From DASPKT01 sp035626475 (GTDB taxonomy: Bacteria; Pseudomonadota; Alphaproteobacteria; Azospirillales; Azospirillaceae): a stretch of DNA of 29,936 nt. The notes under the pieces are model-generated. The model made no database searches. It saw only the letters and a program-made list of their open reading frames with translations, and was not told the origin of the DNA. The DNA lies in contig DASPNP010000060.1 of the NCBI GenBank assembly GCA_035626475.1, positions 1-29,936 of the forward strand. The letters run 5' to 3'. Position numbers and translations under genes: made by a program. Shown here piece by piece: positions 21,638-29,417 of the stretch. Every line of letters begins with the position of its first letter. Positions within the stretch are counted from its first letter, which is position 1.

Positions 21638-21666
21638 ACCATATCTGCCTAGGAGTTGCATATCAA
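21638..21666 (-). promoter_or_regulatory. Promoter of the unrecognised helical protein gene
   Basis: On the leftward strand TTGATA (21666-21661) and TATGGT (21643-21638) are spaced by 17 bases. They match the sigma-70 consensus at five and four of six positions. The implied leader is about 30 bases. Confidence 0.5.
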
Positions 21667-21766
21667 CGTGAGAACACCCCTATACAACCAAAGTTACAGG
21701 AAAACGGCGACTGTTCGGCACTGATTTAAACCAATTGGGGAGGCGAAAACAGGCGCTCAGCGGACG

Positions 21767-22393
21767 CTATGCGGCGCCGGCCTGACGGCGCTTGCGGCAC
21801 TCGCGCCGGCAGCGGAACACCCGCCAGACGTACCAGCCGACCAGCAGCGCCAGGACGCCCTGCGCCACCGGGTCGACCAGGTGCGCCACCTTCTCGTACC
21901 GGTCGCGCAGCAGGTAGCCGGCGATGGTCAGCACGGCGGTCCAGACGGCCGAGCCGATGGCGGAGTAGATCAGGTAGAAGCCCAGCGGCACCGACGCCAC
22001 ACCGGCCGGCACCGAGATCAGCGTGCGCACCCCCGGCACCAGCCGGCCGAACAGCAGGGCGCCGCGCCCGTGCCGCCGCAGGAAGTCCGACGCCTTGTCG
22101 ACATCCGCGGCCGAGATGGCGATCCAGCAGCCATGGTTCTCGACGAACTCGCGCACCCGGCGCTTGCCCAGCTTCCGGGCCGCGAAGTACCAGGGCAGCG
22201 TGCCCACCACCGAACCGACCGTGCCGGCGGCGATGGCGACCCAGAGGTTCAGCTTGCCCTGCGCGGCGGCGAAGCCCGCCAGCGGCATGATCAGCTCCGA
22301 CGGGATCGGCGGGAACAGGTTCTCCAGCGCCATCAGCAGCGCCACGCCCAGCGCGCCCGCCGACGCCACCGTCTCCGTGATCCACTCGATCAT
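21767..22393 (-). CDS. DedA-family inner-membrane protein
   Basis: Encodes 208 residues from the ATG at 22393, which follows a strong GGAGGGG at good spacing. The start and hydrophobic profile are typical of DedA/SNARE-associated proteins. The conserved early motif ALENLFPPIPSELIMPLAGF lies at about 22-41, a re-entrant segment follows, then FGRLVPGVRTLISVPAGVASVPLGFYLIYSAIGSAVW (about 115-150) with the family-specific arginines. The C-terminus is Arg/Lys-rich and cytoplasmic. DedA proteins act in membrane homeostasis as lipid flippases or scramblases, for undecaprenyl phosphate or phospholipids depending on the member. Which lipid this one moves cannot be told. Much longer frames running into the ABC operon on the opposite strand are shadows. 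Confidence 0.93.
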   Translation of the reverse strand: MIEWITETVASAGALGVALLMALENLFPPIPSELIMPLAGFAAAQGKLNLWVAIAAGTVGSVVGTLPWYFAARKLGKRRVREFVENHGCWIAISAADVDKASDFLRRHGRGALLFGRLVPGVRTLISVPAGVASVPLGFYLIYSAIGSAVWTAVLTIAGYLLRDRYEKVAHLVDPVAQGVLALLVGWYVWRVFRCRRECRKRRQAGAA

Positions 22394-22495
22394 GCCGTCC
22401 CCTCCATGCCGTCCCAGGCATAACGCAACCGGCGCCGGCATATCCCTCGCGCATACTTGCCACGAATGAGGTAGCCTCCTAGTTTCCATGCGCTC

Positions 22496-22507
22496 GCGGG
22501 GCCCCGC
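22496..22507. repeat. Perfect 12-base GC palindrome in divergent gap
   Basis: GCGGGG-CCCCGC is a perfect palindrome between the divergent DedA and adaptor genes. It has no loop, so it is more likely a protein site than a terminator. It may simply reflect the high GC content. Confidence 0.3.
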
Positions 22508-22543
22508 CTCGGTATTGGCCCCGGCACGGGGGAAGACATCATC

Positions 22544-23605
22544 ATGGCCGAGGACAGGGCCGCACTGCTGCGCAGCTTGCAGATCGACCGGTCGGCGCCC
22601 ACGGCCCGGCGCTCCCCCTCGCCCCGCTGGGTCGTCGTCGGGGTGGTGGCGGGCGTGCTGGCCGGCTCCCTGGGCGCCTGGTTCGTGGCGGGCGGCGAGA
22701 AGGCGCCGGCCGCGACCGCCGACGCCGCGTCCGGCCAAGCGGCGACCGCCCAGCCGGCCGCCACCGGCACTGCCACCAACGCCCCCTCCGCCCGGCCGGC
22801 GCCGCCCGCGCGCGCCGCGGGGCTGGTGGCCTCGGGCTTCGTCGTGGCGCGCGCCAAGGCCACCGTCGCCGCCGAGCTGACCGGCCGCATCACCGAGGTG
22901 CTGGTCGAGGAAGGCATGGCGGTCCAGGCCGGCCAGGTGCTGGCGCGGCTGGACAGCACGCTCGCCCGCATCGACCTGGACCTGGCGAAGGCCGCCGTCG
23001 CGAATGCCGAGGCGACCACCGCCAGCCTCACCGCCGACCTCCGCGACGCGCAGGTGACGTTGGAGCGGGTGCAGCGCCTGTCGAAGAACCAGAACGCGTC
23101 GGAAGCGGAGCTGACCCGCGCCCGCGCCCGGGCCGAGTCCTTGCGCGCCCAGATCAGGGGTGCCGAGGCGCAGGCCGAGACGGCGCGGCTCGACGTCGCC
23201 CGCCGGCTGGAACAGCTCTCCAGATACGAGATCAAGGCGCCCTTCGCCGGCGTGGTGACCGACAAGATCGGCCAGCCCGGCGAGATCATCTCCCCCGTCT
23301 CGGCCGGCGGCGGCTTCACCCGCACCGGCATCTGCACGCTGGTCGACATGGGCTCGCTGGAGATCGAGGTCGACGTCAACGAGGCCCATATCGGCCGCGT
23401 CTCCGCCGGGCAGAAGGTGGAGGCGGTGCTGGACGCCTATCCCGACTGGAAGGTGCCCGCCTCCGTCATCGCCGTCGTGCCCACCGCCAACCGCGACAAG
23501 GCCACCGTGCGCGTGCGCGTGGCGCTGGGGGTGCGCGACCCGCGCGTGCTGCCCGACATGGCCGTCAAGGTCACCTTCCTGGAGGGAGCGCCCGGCCAGG
23601 GCTGA
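22544..23605 (+). CDS. HlyD-family periplasmic adaptor of an ABC exporter
   Basis: Encodes 353 residues. A single N-terminal membrane anchor (about 28-49, WVVVGVVAGVLAGSLGAWFVAGG) follows a short cytoplasmic tail. An Ala/Pro/Thr-rich linker spans about 50-90. The HlyD fold follows: first lipoyl half (VEEGMAVQAGQVLARLD), a long coiled coil of about 75 residues (LAKAAVANAEATTASLTADLRDAQVTLERVQRL...), second lipoyl half (YEIKAPFAGVVTDKIGQPGEIISP) and beta-barrel (LEIEVDVNEAHIGRVSAGQKVEAVLDAYP). It spans the periplasm and joins the ABC transporter encoded next (39 bases downstream) to an outer-membrane channel encoded elsewhere. GGGGGAAG precedes the ATG. Confidence 0.92.
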   Translation: MAEDRAALLRSLQIDRSAPTARRSPSPRWVVVGVVAGVLAGSLGAWFVAGGEKAPAATADAASGQAATAQPAATGTATNAPSARPAPPARAAGLVASGFVVARAKATVAAELTGRITEVLVEEGMAVQAGQVLARLDSTLARIDLDLAKAAVANAEATTASLTADLRDAQVTLERVQRLSKNQNASEAELTRARARAESLRAQIRGAEAQAETARLDVARRLEQLSRYEIKAPFAGVVTDKIGQPGEIISPVSAGGGFTRTGICTLVDMGSLEIEVDVNEAHIGRVSAGQKVEAVLDAYPDWKVPASVIAVVPTANRDKATVRVRVALGVRDPRVLPDMAVKVTFLEGAPGQG

Positions 23606-23644
23606 CCCTTCCGCCCCCTTTCCCAAGCTTCGAGGACCGCACCC

Positions 23645-24337
23645 ATGGCACAGCCGCTGATCACCCTGACGGGCGTCGCCAAGCGCTTCACCAAGGCGAA
23701 GGAGACGCTGACGATCTTCGAGGGGCTGGACCTGACCATCCCACAGGGCGACTTCGTCGCGGTCATGGGCCCCAGCGGCTCGGGCAAGACCACGCTGCTG
23801 AACCTGCTGGGCGGCATCGACCAGCCGACCGAGGGCGCGGTCGACATCGGCGGCGAGCGCATCGACCGCTACAGCGAGGGGCGGCTGGCCGAGTGGCGCG
23901 CGGCCAATGTCGGCTTCATCTTCCAGTTCTACAACCTGATGCCGATGCTGACCGCGGCGCAGAATGTCGAGCTTCCGCTGCTGCTGACCAACCTGCCCAA
24001 GGCCGACCGCCGCCGCCGGGTGGAGACGGCGCTGGCCGTCGTCGGGCTGCACGACCGGATGGGCCATTATCCGCGCGAGATGTCGGGCGGCCAGATGCAG
24101 CGCGTCGCCATCGCCCGCGCCATGGTCGCCGATCCCAAGCTGATGCTCTGCGACGAGCCCACCGGCGACCTGGACCGCGCCACCGCCGACCAGATCCTGA
24201 AGACGCTGCAGCTGCTGAACCGGGAGATGGACAAGACCATCATCATGGTCACCCACGACCCGGAGGCGGCCAAGTACGCCAAGCGCACGCTGCACCTGGA
24301 CAAGGGCCGCTTCGTGGAGCGGGAGCTGGCGGCATGA
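23645..24337 (+). CDS. ABC exporter ATP-binding protein (MacB/LolD type)
   Basis: Encodes 230 residues, a complete single ATPase domain. The Walker A motif GPSGSGKTT is at 42-50, the Q-loop Gln94 in FIFQFYNLMP, the signature MSGGQMQR at 146-153 (Met replaces the usual Leu), Walker B LMLCDE ending at Glu171, the D-loop TGDLD and the H-loop His204 in MVTHD. NLMPMLTAAQNVELPL is characteristic of the MacB/LolD/FtsE group, which drives mechanotransmission in the periplasm rather than classic substrate passage. It pairs with the two permeases downstream. The stop overlaps the start of the first permease as ATGA, so they are translationally coupled. Confidence 0.95.
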   Translation: MAQPLITLTGVAKRFTKAKETLTIFEGLDLTIPQGDFVAVMGPSGSGKTTLLNLLGGIDQPTEGAVDIGGERIDRYSEGRLAEWRAANVGFIFQFYNLMPMLTAAQNVELPLLLTNLPKADRRRRVETALAVVGLHDRMGHYPREMSGGQMQRVAIARAMVADPKLMLCDEPTGDLDRATADQILKTLQLLNREMDKTIIMVTHDPEAAKYAKRTLHLDKGRFVERELAA

Positions 24338-25497
24338 ACGACGCCACGCTGGTCCGCAAGAACCTGTTCCGCAAGAAGACCCGAGCCATCCTGATGATGG
24401 TGGCGATCCTGGTCGCCTTCCTGATCTACGGCGTGCTGGCGAGCTTCCACCAGGCCTTCTATTCCGGCGAGGACCTGGCGAAGGACAACCGCATGGTCAC
24501 GGTGAACAAGATCAACTTCACCGAGGTCATGCCCATCTCCTACCCCGGCCGCATCCGGGCCGTGGAGGGGGTGAAGGAGCTGACCTACGCCAACTGGTTC
24601 GGCGGCTACTTCCAGGAGCCCAAGAACTTCATCCCGACCTTCGCGGTGGAGCCGGACAGCTATCTGCGGGTCTATGCCGACGACCTGGTCGTGGCGCCGG
24701 ACCAACGCCAAGCCTTCCTGGAGGACCGCGCCGGGCTGATGGTCGGCGAGACGCTGGCGCAGAAGTACGGCTGGAAGGTCGGCGACCAGGTGCCGCTCTC
24801 CAGCAACATCTTCACCAACGCCGGCAACGGCAAGAACGTCTGGAACTTCACGTTGCGCGCCATCGTCCGCGGCGCCAGCAACCGGGTGGACACGAACTTC
24901 GCGCTGTTCCACCACGCCTACTACAATGAGACCGTGACCTTCGGGCGCGACCAGGTGGGCTGGATGATCTTCACCACCACCTCGCCCGAGGTGAATGACG
25001 CGGTCGCCAAGACCGTCGACGAGATGTTCGCCAACTCCACGGCCGAGACCTCCACCGACACGGAGAAGGCCTTCAGCAAGGCCTTCGCGGCGCAGCTGGG
25101 CAACATCGCGCTGATCGTCGGGCTGGTGGTCGGCGCCGCCTTCGTCACCATCCTGATGATCGTCGGCAACACCATGGTCATGGCGGTGCGCGAGCGGGTG
25201 CGGGAGGTGGCGGTGCTGAAGACGCTGGGCTTTCCCACGCCGCGCATCTTCCGCATGGTCGTGGGCGAGTCGGTGCTGCTGGCCGTACTGGGCGGCGTGC
25301 CGGGGCTGCTGCTGGCCTGGGGCGTGCTGGTGCTGGCCGGCAAGGGGCTGGGCGGCTTCATCCCCGGCCTCGCCATGACCGGCGGCGTGGCGGCGGTCGG
25401 CGTCCTGCTGATCCTGCTGCTGGGGCTGACGACCGGAATCGTCCCGGCCTGGAACGCCGTCCGCGTCAATATCGTGACCGCGCTGGGAAGGGACTGA
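24334..25497 (+). CDS. FtsX/MacB-type ABC permease 1
   Basis: Encodes 387 residues. The N-terminal membrane segment (about 18-40, ILMMVAILVAFLIYGVLASFHQAF) is followed by a large periplasmic MacB-PCD-like domain (about 45-255). Three C-terminal membrane segments form the FtsX domain (IALIVGLVVGAAFVTILMIVGNTMVMAV near 255, SVLLAVLGGVPGLLLAWGVLVLAG and GVAAVGVLLILLLGLTTGIV). The loop RERVREVAVLKTLGFPTPRIF is the family's coupling-helix motif that contacts the ATPase. It starts within the ATPase stop codon and ends three bases before permease 2. The pair probably forms a heterodimer. Confidence 0.93.
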   Translation: MNDATLVRKNLFRKKTRAILMMVAILVAFLIYGVLASFHQAFYSGEDLAKDNRMVTVNKINFTEVMPISYPGRIRAVEGVKELTYANWFGGYFQEPKNFIPTFAVEPDSYLRVYADDLVVAPDQRQAFLEDRAGLMVGETLAQKYGWKVGDQVPLSSNIFTNAGNGKNVWNFTLRAIVRGASNRVDTNFALFHHAYYNETVTFGRDQVGWMIFTTTSPEVNDAVAKTVDEMFANSTAETSTDTEKAFSKAFAAQLGNIALIVGLVVGAAFVTILMIVGNTMVMAVRERVREVAVLKTLGFPTPRIFRMVVGESVLLAVLGGVPGLLLAWGVLVLAGKGLGGFIPGLAMTGGVAAVGVLLILLLGLTTGIVPAWNAVRVNIVTALGRD

Positions 25498-25500
25498 ACC

Positions 25501-26688
25501 ATGCGCCTCCTGAACCAGATCGCCGCCGTCACCAGCATCAACCTGAAGAGCCTGCCGCAGCGCTTCTGGCTGTCGCTCTCCACCATCGCCGCCGTGGCAC
25601 TGGTGGTGACCGTGCTGCTGTCCTTCCTCGCCATGGCCAGCGGCTTCCAGAAGACCATCCGCGGCGCCGGGGCGGAGGACGTGGCGATCCTGCTGCGCGC
25701 CGCCTCTCAGGCCGAGCTGAACAGCGGCGTCTCCAAGGACCAGCTGCGGCTGATCGAGGAGGGGCCGGGCATCGCCCGCGGCGCCGACGGCCAGCCGCTC
25801 GTCTCCGGCGAGCTGTACCTGGTCGTGGACGGCACCAAGCGCTCCACCGGCACCAAGGCGAACCTGCCGCTGCGGGGCATCGGCCTGCAGGGCGCGGCGC
25901 TGCGCCGGGGCATCACCCTGGTGGAGGGGCGGATGTTCGAGCCCGGCTCCAACGAGCTGGTGGTCGGGCGCAACCTGACCCGCGAGTTCGCCGGCTTCGA
26001 CCTGGGCACCAAGGTCCGGCTGCGCAACACGGAATGGACCGTCGTCGGCATCTTCGAGGCCGGCGGCAGCGTCTTCGAGTCGGAGGTCTGGGCCGACATC
26101 GGCTCGGTGCAGAGCTTCTTCAACCGCCAGAACTTCTACCAGACCATCCGCGTGCGGCTGGACGGGCCCGACGGGCTGGCGAAGCTGACGGCCTACAGCG
26201 ACCAGGACCCGCGGCTGAAGCTGGACGTGAAGACGGAGCAGGCCTATTTCGCCGAGCAGTCCACCCAGACCTCGGACCTCATCCAGAAGCTGGGCTGGCC
26301 GCTCGCCATCGCCATGGCCTTCGGCGCGCTCGCCGGGGCGCTGAACACCATGTACAGCTCGGTCGCGGCGCGCACGCGGGAGATCGCCACGCTGCGCGCC
26401 ATCGGCTTCTCGGGTCTCCCCGCCTTCGTCGGCACGCTGGTGGAGTCGCTGGTGCTGGCCGGGATCGGCGGGATCATCGGCGGGCTGGTGACCTGGGTCT
26501 TCTTCGACGGGCTGACCACCTCGACCCTCGGCGCCTCCTTCACCCAGGTCGTGTTCAGCTTCACGCTCACGCCCGAGGTGGCGTTCAAGGGCGTGCTGCT
26601 GGCCCTGGCCGTGGGCCTTGTCGGCGGGCTGTTCCCGGCCATCCGCGCCGCGCGCATGCCGGTGGTCGCCGCCTTCGGGGAGCATTGA
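25501..26688 (+). CDS. FtsX/MacB-type ABC permease 2
   Basis: Encodes 395 residues. It has the same plan as its neighbour: one membrane segment near 22-44 (STIAAVALVVTVLLSFLAMASGF), a periplasmic domain at about 50-265 that includes GRMFEPGSNELVVGRNLTREF and TVVGIFEAGGSVFESEVWADI, and three C-terminal membrane segments. The coupling motif is ARTREIATLRAIGFSGLPAFV. The long periplasmic domain resembles MacB and LolC/E. The complex should move a hydrophobic or periplasmic substrate such as a lipid, peptide or drug to the outer membrane together with the HlyD-like adaptor. The substrate is unknown. It is the last gene of the four-gene operon. Confidence 0.92.
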   Translation: MRLLNQIAAVTSINLKSLPQRFWLSLSTIAAVALVVTVLLSFLAMASGFQKTIRGAGAEDVAILLRAASQAELNSGVSKDQLRLIEEGPGIARGADGQPLVSGELYLVVDGTKRSTGTKANLPLRGIGLQGAALRRGITLVEGRMFEPGSNELVVGRNLTREFAGFDLGTKVRLRNTEWTVVGIFEAGGSVFESEVWADIGSVQSFFNRQNFYQTIRVRLDGPDGLAKLTAYSDQDPRLKLDVKTEQAYFAEQSTQTSDLIQKLGWPLAIAMAFGALAGALNTMYSSVAARTREIATLRAIGFSGLPAFVGTLVESLVLAGIGGIIGGLVTWVFFDGLTTSTLGASFTQVVFSFTLTPEVAFKGVLLALAVGLVGGLFPAIRAARMPVVAAFGEH

Positions 26689-26737
26689 TGCGGGGCTGAA
26701 TTACCACCATCGGTATATGCTTAAAGGGAGGTGGCGC

Positions 26738-26761
26738 ATGACCCCGGTGGCAGTATCTTGA
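26738..26761 (+). CDS. Possible seven-codon leader mini-ORF
   Basis: ATG at 26738 encodes MTPVAVS followed by TGA. It is preceded by a strong ribosome binding site AGGGAGGTGG (26725-26734). CCACC at 26704-26708 can pair with GGTGG at 26730-26734 and hide that site. Nothing else explains such a strong site here. It ends 37 bases before the receiver start. It may be a regulatory leader or a chance match. Confidence 0.3.
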   Translation: MTPVAVS

Positions 26762-26798
26762 CGCACTTGACCGCTCCCGCGCCACGGTGGACCAGCCC

Positions 26799-27164
26799 AT
26801 GACATCGAAGACCGCGCTGGTCGTCGAGGACGACGAGGGGGCACGCTACCTCCTCTCCAAGCTACTGAGCGGCAACGGCTGGAACACCGTCTGCGTCGAG
26901 AGCGGGCAGGCCTGCCTCGACATGCTGGACGAGGTGACGCCCGACGCGCTGCTGCTGGACCAGCGCCTGCCCGACATGAGCGGGCTGGAGGTCGCCAACG
27001 TCATCCGGTCGCGCGGCGGCGACGCGCCCATCGTCTTCGTCACCGCCTATGTCTCGGCCGAGTTCGTGCGCCAGGTCCAGGAGATCCGGAACGCCCGGGT
27101 CCTCGCCAAGCCCTTCATGCCCGAGACCTTCCTGACCCGGCTTGAGCGCTGCCTGCCGGCGTGA
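26799..27164 (+). CDS. Stand-alone receiver response regulator
   Basis: Encodes 121 residues from the ATG at 26799; an in-frame GTG at 26787 would add four. A single receiver domain is present, with the acidic pair in VVEDDE (9-12), phospho-Asp54 in ALLLDQRLPDMSG, Thr82 in VFVTAY and Lys104 in VLAKPF. There is no output domain. It should be a diffusible phosphate acceptor or shuttle. The ribosome binding site is weak (GGTGG about nine bases upstream). A possible leader mini-ORF precedes it. The kinase that feeds it is unknown; the HWE kinase 1.1 kb away on the same strand is a candidate but is separated by the DUF6065-like gene. Confidence 0.9.
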   Translation: MTSKTALVVEDDEGARYLLSKLLSGNGWNTVCVESGQACLDMLDEVTPDALLLDQRLPDMSGLEVANVIRSRGGDAPIVFVTAYVSAEFVRQVQEIRNARVLAKPFMPETFLTRLERCLPA

Positions 27165-27198
27165 TGCGGTGCCAGGCGCAAGCGGCGGGATCGCGTTC

Positions 27199-27282
27199 GT
27201 AGGTCGCATGGAGCCGCAGGCGTAATGCGACGCTACCCCGCCGTGGAACGTCGCATTGCGGCTTCGCCTCCCCGCGACCTAC
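27199..27282. repeat. Inverted pair of GTAG-type REP elements
   Basis: Two 33-base units face each other at 27199-27231 and 27250-27282 (reverse strand). Each begins with GTAG, then a GTCGC...GCGAC stem with an inner GCC/GGC stem and short loop. GTAG at the 5' end of an imperfect hairpin is the mark of REP elements mobilised by RAYT-type tyrosine transposases. The pair lies between two convergent genes, where it may also act as a terminator. No RAYT gene is in this window. Confidence 0.75.
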
Positions 27283-27301
27283 GGGTCGCCGCCGTATTGG
27301 G

Positions 27302-28045
27302 CTACCGCCGCCGCCGGTCCACCGGTTCCGCCAGCCGCAGCTTGGTGACATGGTCGGTGGCGCCGGCCCGCTCGTCGAACCGCCCCTCGAAGTAGAAGCG
27401 CTGCCAGGGATTGCGCAGCGCGTCCGGGTCCTGCGCCCGCAGCCGCTCCAGGAAGGCGCCGCGCCGGGCGCCCCACTCCTCCATGTCGGCCTTCAGCCGC
27501 GGCTCCTCGTCCAGGGCGCGGATTTCCATCTCCACGTCCCGCAGCAGCCGGTTGTCCACGGGGTAGACGACGCAGACCGGTTCGCCCTTCTCGATCACGT
27601 GCCGGCCGGGCTCGGTCAGCTGCCAGTTCATGGTGAAGGTGTAGGGCAGCCAGTCGGTCTCGACGATGCCGGTCAGCGGGACCATGCCGCGCCGGGGCCG
27701 GTTCGCCGGCCCGGTCGCCAGCAGGTTCCAGCCGGGCGGCGTGCGGAACAGGTAGCCCGGGTGGAAGGTGACGATGCCGTGGGTGAAGTTGGAGGCGGCG
27801 AAATGCTCCAGCCAGGGCGTGTCGTCCAGCGGCTCGAAGGTGATGTCGGACTGCTGGTCGCCGCCATTCCAATGGATGGCGAAGCGGTGGCTGGACAGGA
27901 CTTCCCAGCCATAGCCGTTGGCGATGGCCAGCGGCAGGCAGCGGTAGGGATGGCGGTCGGGGAAGGCGTCCATCCACTCGCGGCGGACCGGGCAGGCGCG
28001 GATCGGCGGCGGATTGTCGGTCAGGGCGTAGGCGGTGATCTTCAT
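27302..28045 (-). CDS. DUF6065-like protein
   Basis: Encodes 247 residues from the ATG at 28045, beginning MKITAYALT; upstream in-frame starts at 28063 (ATG) and 28084 (GTG) are possible and none has a good ribosome binding site. I recognise the layout of the DUF6065 family: PPIRACPVRREWMDAFPDRHPYRCLPLAIANGYGWEVLS near the start, FTHGIVTFHPGYLFRTPPGWNLLATGPANRP in the middle and GIVETDWLPYTFTMNWQLTEPGR after it. These proteins occur near cofactor, sugar-nucleotide or ribosomally made peptide loci in some genomes, but no reaction is established. No signal peptide is seen. The C-terminal 60 residues are helical and charged. Moderate confidence in the family, none in function. Confidence 0.72.
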   Translation of the reverse strand: MKITAYALTDNPPPIRACPVRREWMDAFPDRHPYRCLPLAIANGYGWEVLSSHRFAIHWNGGDQQSDITFEPLDDTPWLEHFAASNFTHGIVTFHPGYLFRTPPGWNLLATGPANRPRRGMVPLTGIVETDWLPYTFTMNWQLTEPGRHVIEKGEPVCVVYPVDNRLLRDVEMEIRALDEEPRLKADMEEWGARRGAFLERLRAQDPDALRNPWQRFYFEGRFDERAGATDHVTKLRLAEPVDRRRR

Positions 28046-28209
28046 GGCCGTCGGGATGCTCATAAGAAGGAGGCACAATAGCACGGAAGGGCAAAGGGAC
28101 GTGCTGCCACTCCTCCGACCGTCCTAACCGGCATGCCCGATTTCGCCCGCCGCACGGGTGGGCTAGAACATAACCCCGGGAACGCCTAGGGAACTGCCCG
28201 GAGGACGGG

Positions 28210-29283
28210 GTGCGCGAGGAAGGCGAGGAACGGCTGGAGACCGGCGGCGCGGCCGAGCCGGAACCGACCGCCGGCCTCCGATCGGAGGCGGAGGCGCTGG
28301 CGCGCGCCCGCACCGAGGCGCGCGACAATGCCGACCGGCTGCGCGTCGCGCTGGAGGCGACGGGGCTCGGCACCTGGGACGTCGACCCCCAGACGCGCGA
28401 GATCGTGTGGGACGCGCGCTGCCGCGAGATCCTGGGCGTCGGCCCGACGGAGCGCATCGATCCGAAACTCTTCCTGTCGCGGGTCCATGAGGAGGACCGG
28501 GAGAAGGTGGTCCAGGCGACGCGCGACGCGCTGGCGCCGGATGGCGATAACATCTATGCGGTCGAGTACCGCGTCGCCCTCGCCGATGGCGGCGAACGGT
28601 GGGTGTCCGCCCGCGGCCGCGCCTTCGTGGAGAACGGGATCGCCACGCGCTACATCGGCACTGTCCTGGACATCACCGAGCGCAAGCAGGCGGAGCGCCG
28701 GCAGCGGCTGCTCACGGCCGAGGTCGACCACCGCGCCAAGAACATGCTGGCGGTGGTGCAGGCCATCCTCCGCCTCACCCGCGCCGACACGGTGCCGGAA
28801 TTCGTCACCATCGCCCAGGGCCGGATCGGCGCCCTGACCCGCGCCCACACAATTCTGGCCCGCGGGCGCTGGGAAGGGGCGAGCCTGACCGAGCTGGCGG
28901 AGGAGGAACTCCGTGAGCTGGGCGGCGGACGGGCGGCGGTGCGGGGCCCGGCAGTGACGCTCGCCCCGGCGGGCGTGCAGCCCCTGGCGATGGTGCTGCA
29001 CGAGCTGGCGACCAATGCCCTGCGCCACGGCGCGCTCCGCGCCCAGGGCGGCCGGGTCGAGCTGGACTGGACGCTGGACGCGGCCGGCGACCTGACCCTC
29101 ACCTGGCGGGAAAGCGGCGGGCCGCCCGTGGCGCCGCCTGCGGCCGAGGGGCTGGGCCTCACCCTGGCGGGCCACACCGTGCGCCACCAGCTGAACGGAA
29201 CCTTCGAGCTGGACTGGCGGCTGGAGGGGCTGAAGGTGCTGCTGCGCCTGCCCGTCGACATGCTCGTGCGGGCGTCGGATTGA
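28210..29283 (+). CDS. PAS-containing HWE-family sensor histidine kinase
   Basis: Encodes 357 residues from the GTG at 28210, which follows GGAGG at good spacing. A short Glu-rich N-terminus and coiled coil (about 1-42) precede a PAS domain (about 45-155) of the PAS_3 type with its PAC end (YIGTVLDITERKQAE). The kinase core is of the HWE type: phospho-His174 in AEVDHRAKNMLAVVQAI, His264/Asn269 in HELATNALRHGAL, and the WxE element as Trp299-Arg-Glu301 in LTWRESGGPPV. There is no membrane segment, so the signal is cytoplasmic. HWE kinases in alphaproteobacteria often feed single-domain receivers or the PhyR stress relay. The receiver at 26799 is one candidate. It lies just upstream of a chemoreceptor gene. 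Confidence 0.94.
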   Translation: MREEGEERLETGGAAEPEPTAGLRSEAEALARARTEARDNADRLRVALEATGLGTWDVDPQTREIVWDARCREILGVGPTERIDPKLFLSRVHEEDREKVVQATRDALAPDGDNIYAVEYRVALADGGERWVSARGRAFVENGIATRYIGTVLDITERKQAERRQRLLTAEVDHRAKNMLAVVQAILRLTRADTVPEFVTIAQGRIGALTRAHTILARGRWEGASLTELAEEELRELGGGRAAVRGPAVTLAPAGVQPLAMVLHELATNALRHGALRAQGGRVELDWTLDAAGDLTLTWRESGGPPVAPPAAEGLGLTLAGHTVRHQLNGTFELDWRLEGLKVLLRLPVDMLVRASD

Positions 29284-29417
29284 TTTAAATCATAAGTTTC
29301 TAAAATATTGCGGTAAACACCGCGTTAACCAGTATTCCTTAATATTCGCGCAACTACTTTGGCGCGAGGCTTTCCCCGTGGGCGCTCAACCGAGCGCAGC
29401 CGGAGGGGAATGCCAAG
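29284..29417. promoter_or_regulatory. AT-rich control region of the chemoreceptor gene
   Basis: This 134-base region is markedly AT-rich for the window. TGATTTAAATCA (29281-29292) is a perfect 12-base palindrome that starts on the kinase TGA stop codon. GCGGT-AAAC-ACCGC (29310-29323) is a small hairpin. I cannot place a convincing -35/-10 pair. The region probably holds the promoter of the chemoreceptor gene. Confidence 0.4.

Noticed and set aside
24067..26685. Leftward frame of 872 codons opposite the ABC permeases
   Set aside because: Antisense shadow: no recognisable domain, Asp/Gln/His-rich, no ribosome binding site.
29340..29375. Possible sigma-54 promoter (TGGCGCG...TTTCC) before the chemoreceptor gene
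   Set aside because: The essential GC of the -12 element is missing at the required spacing.
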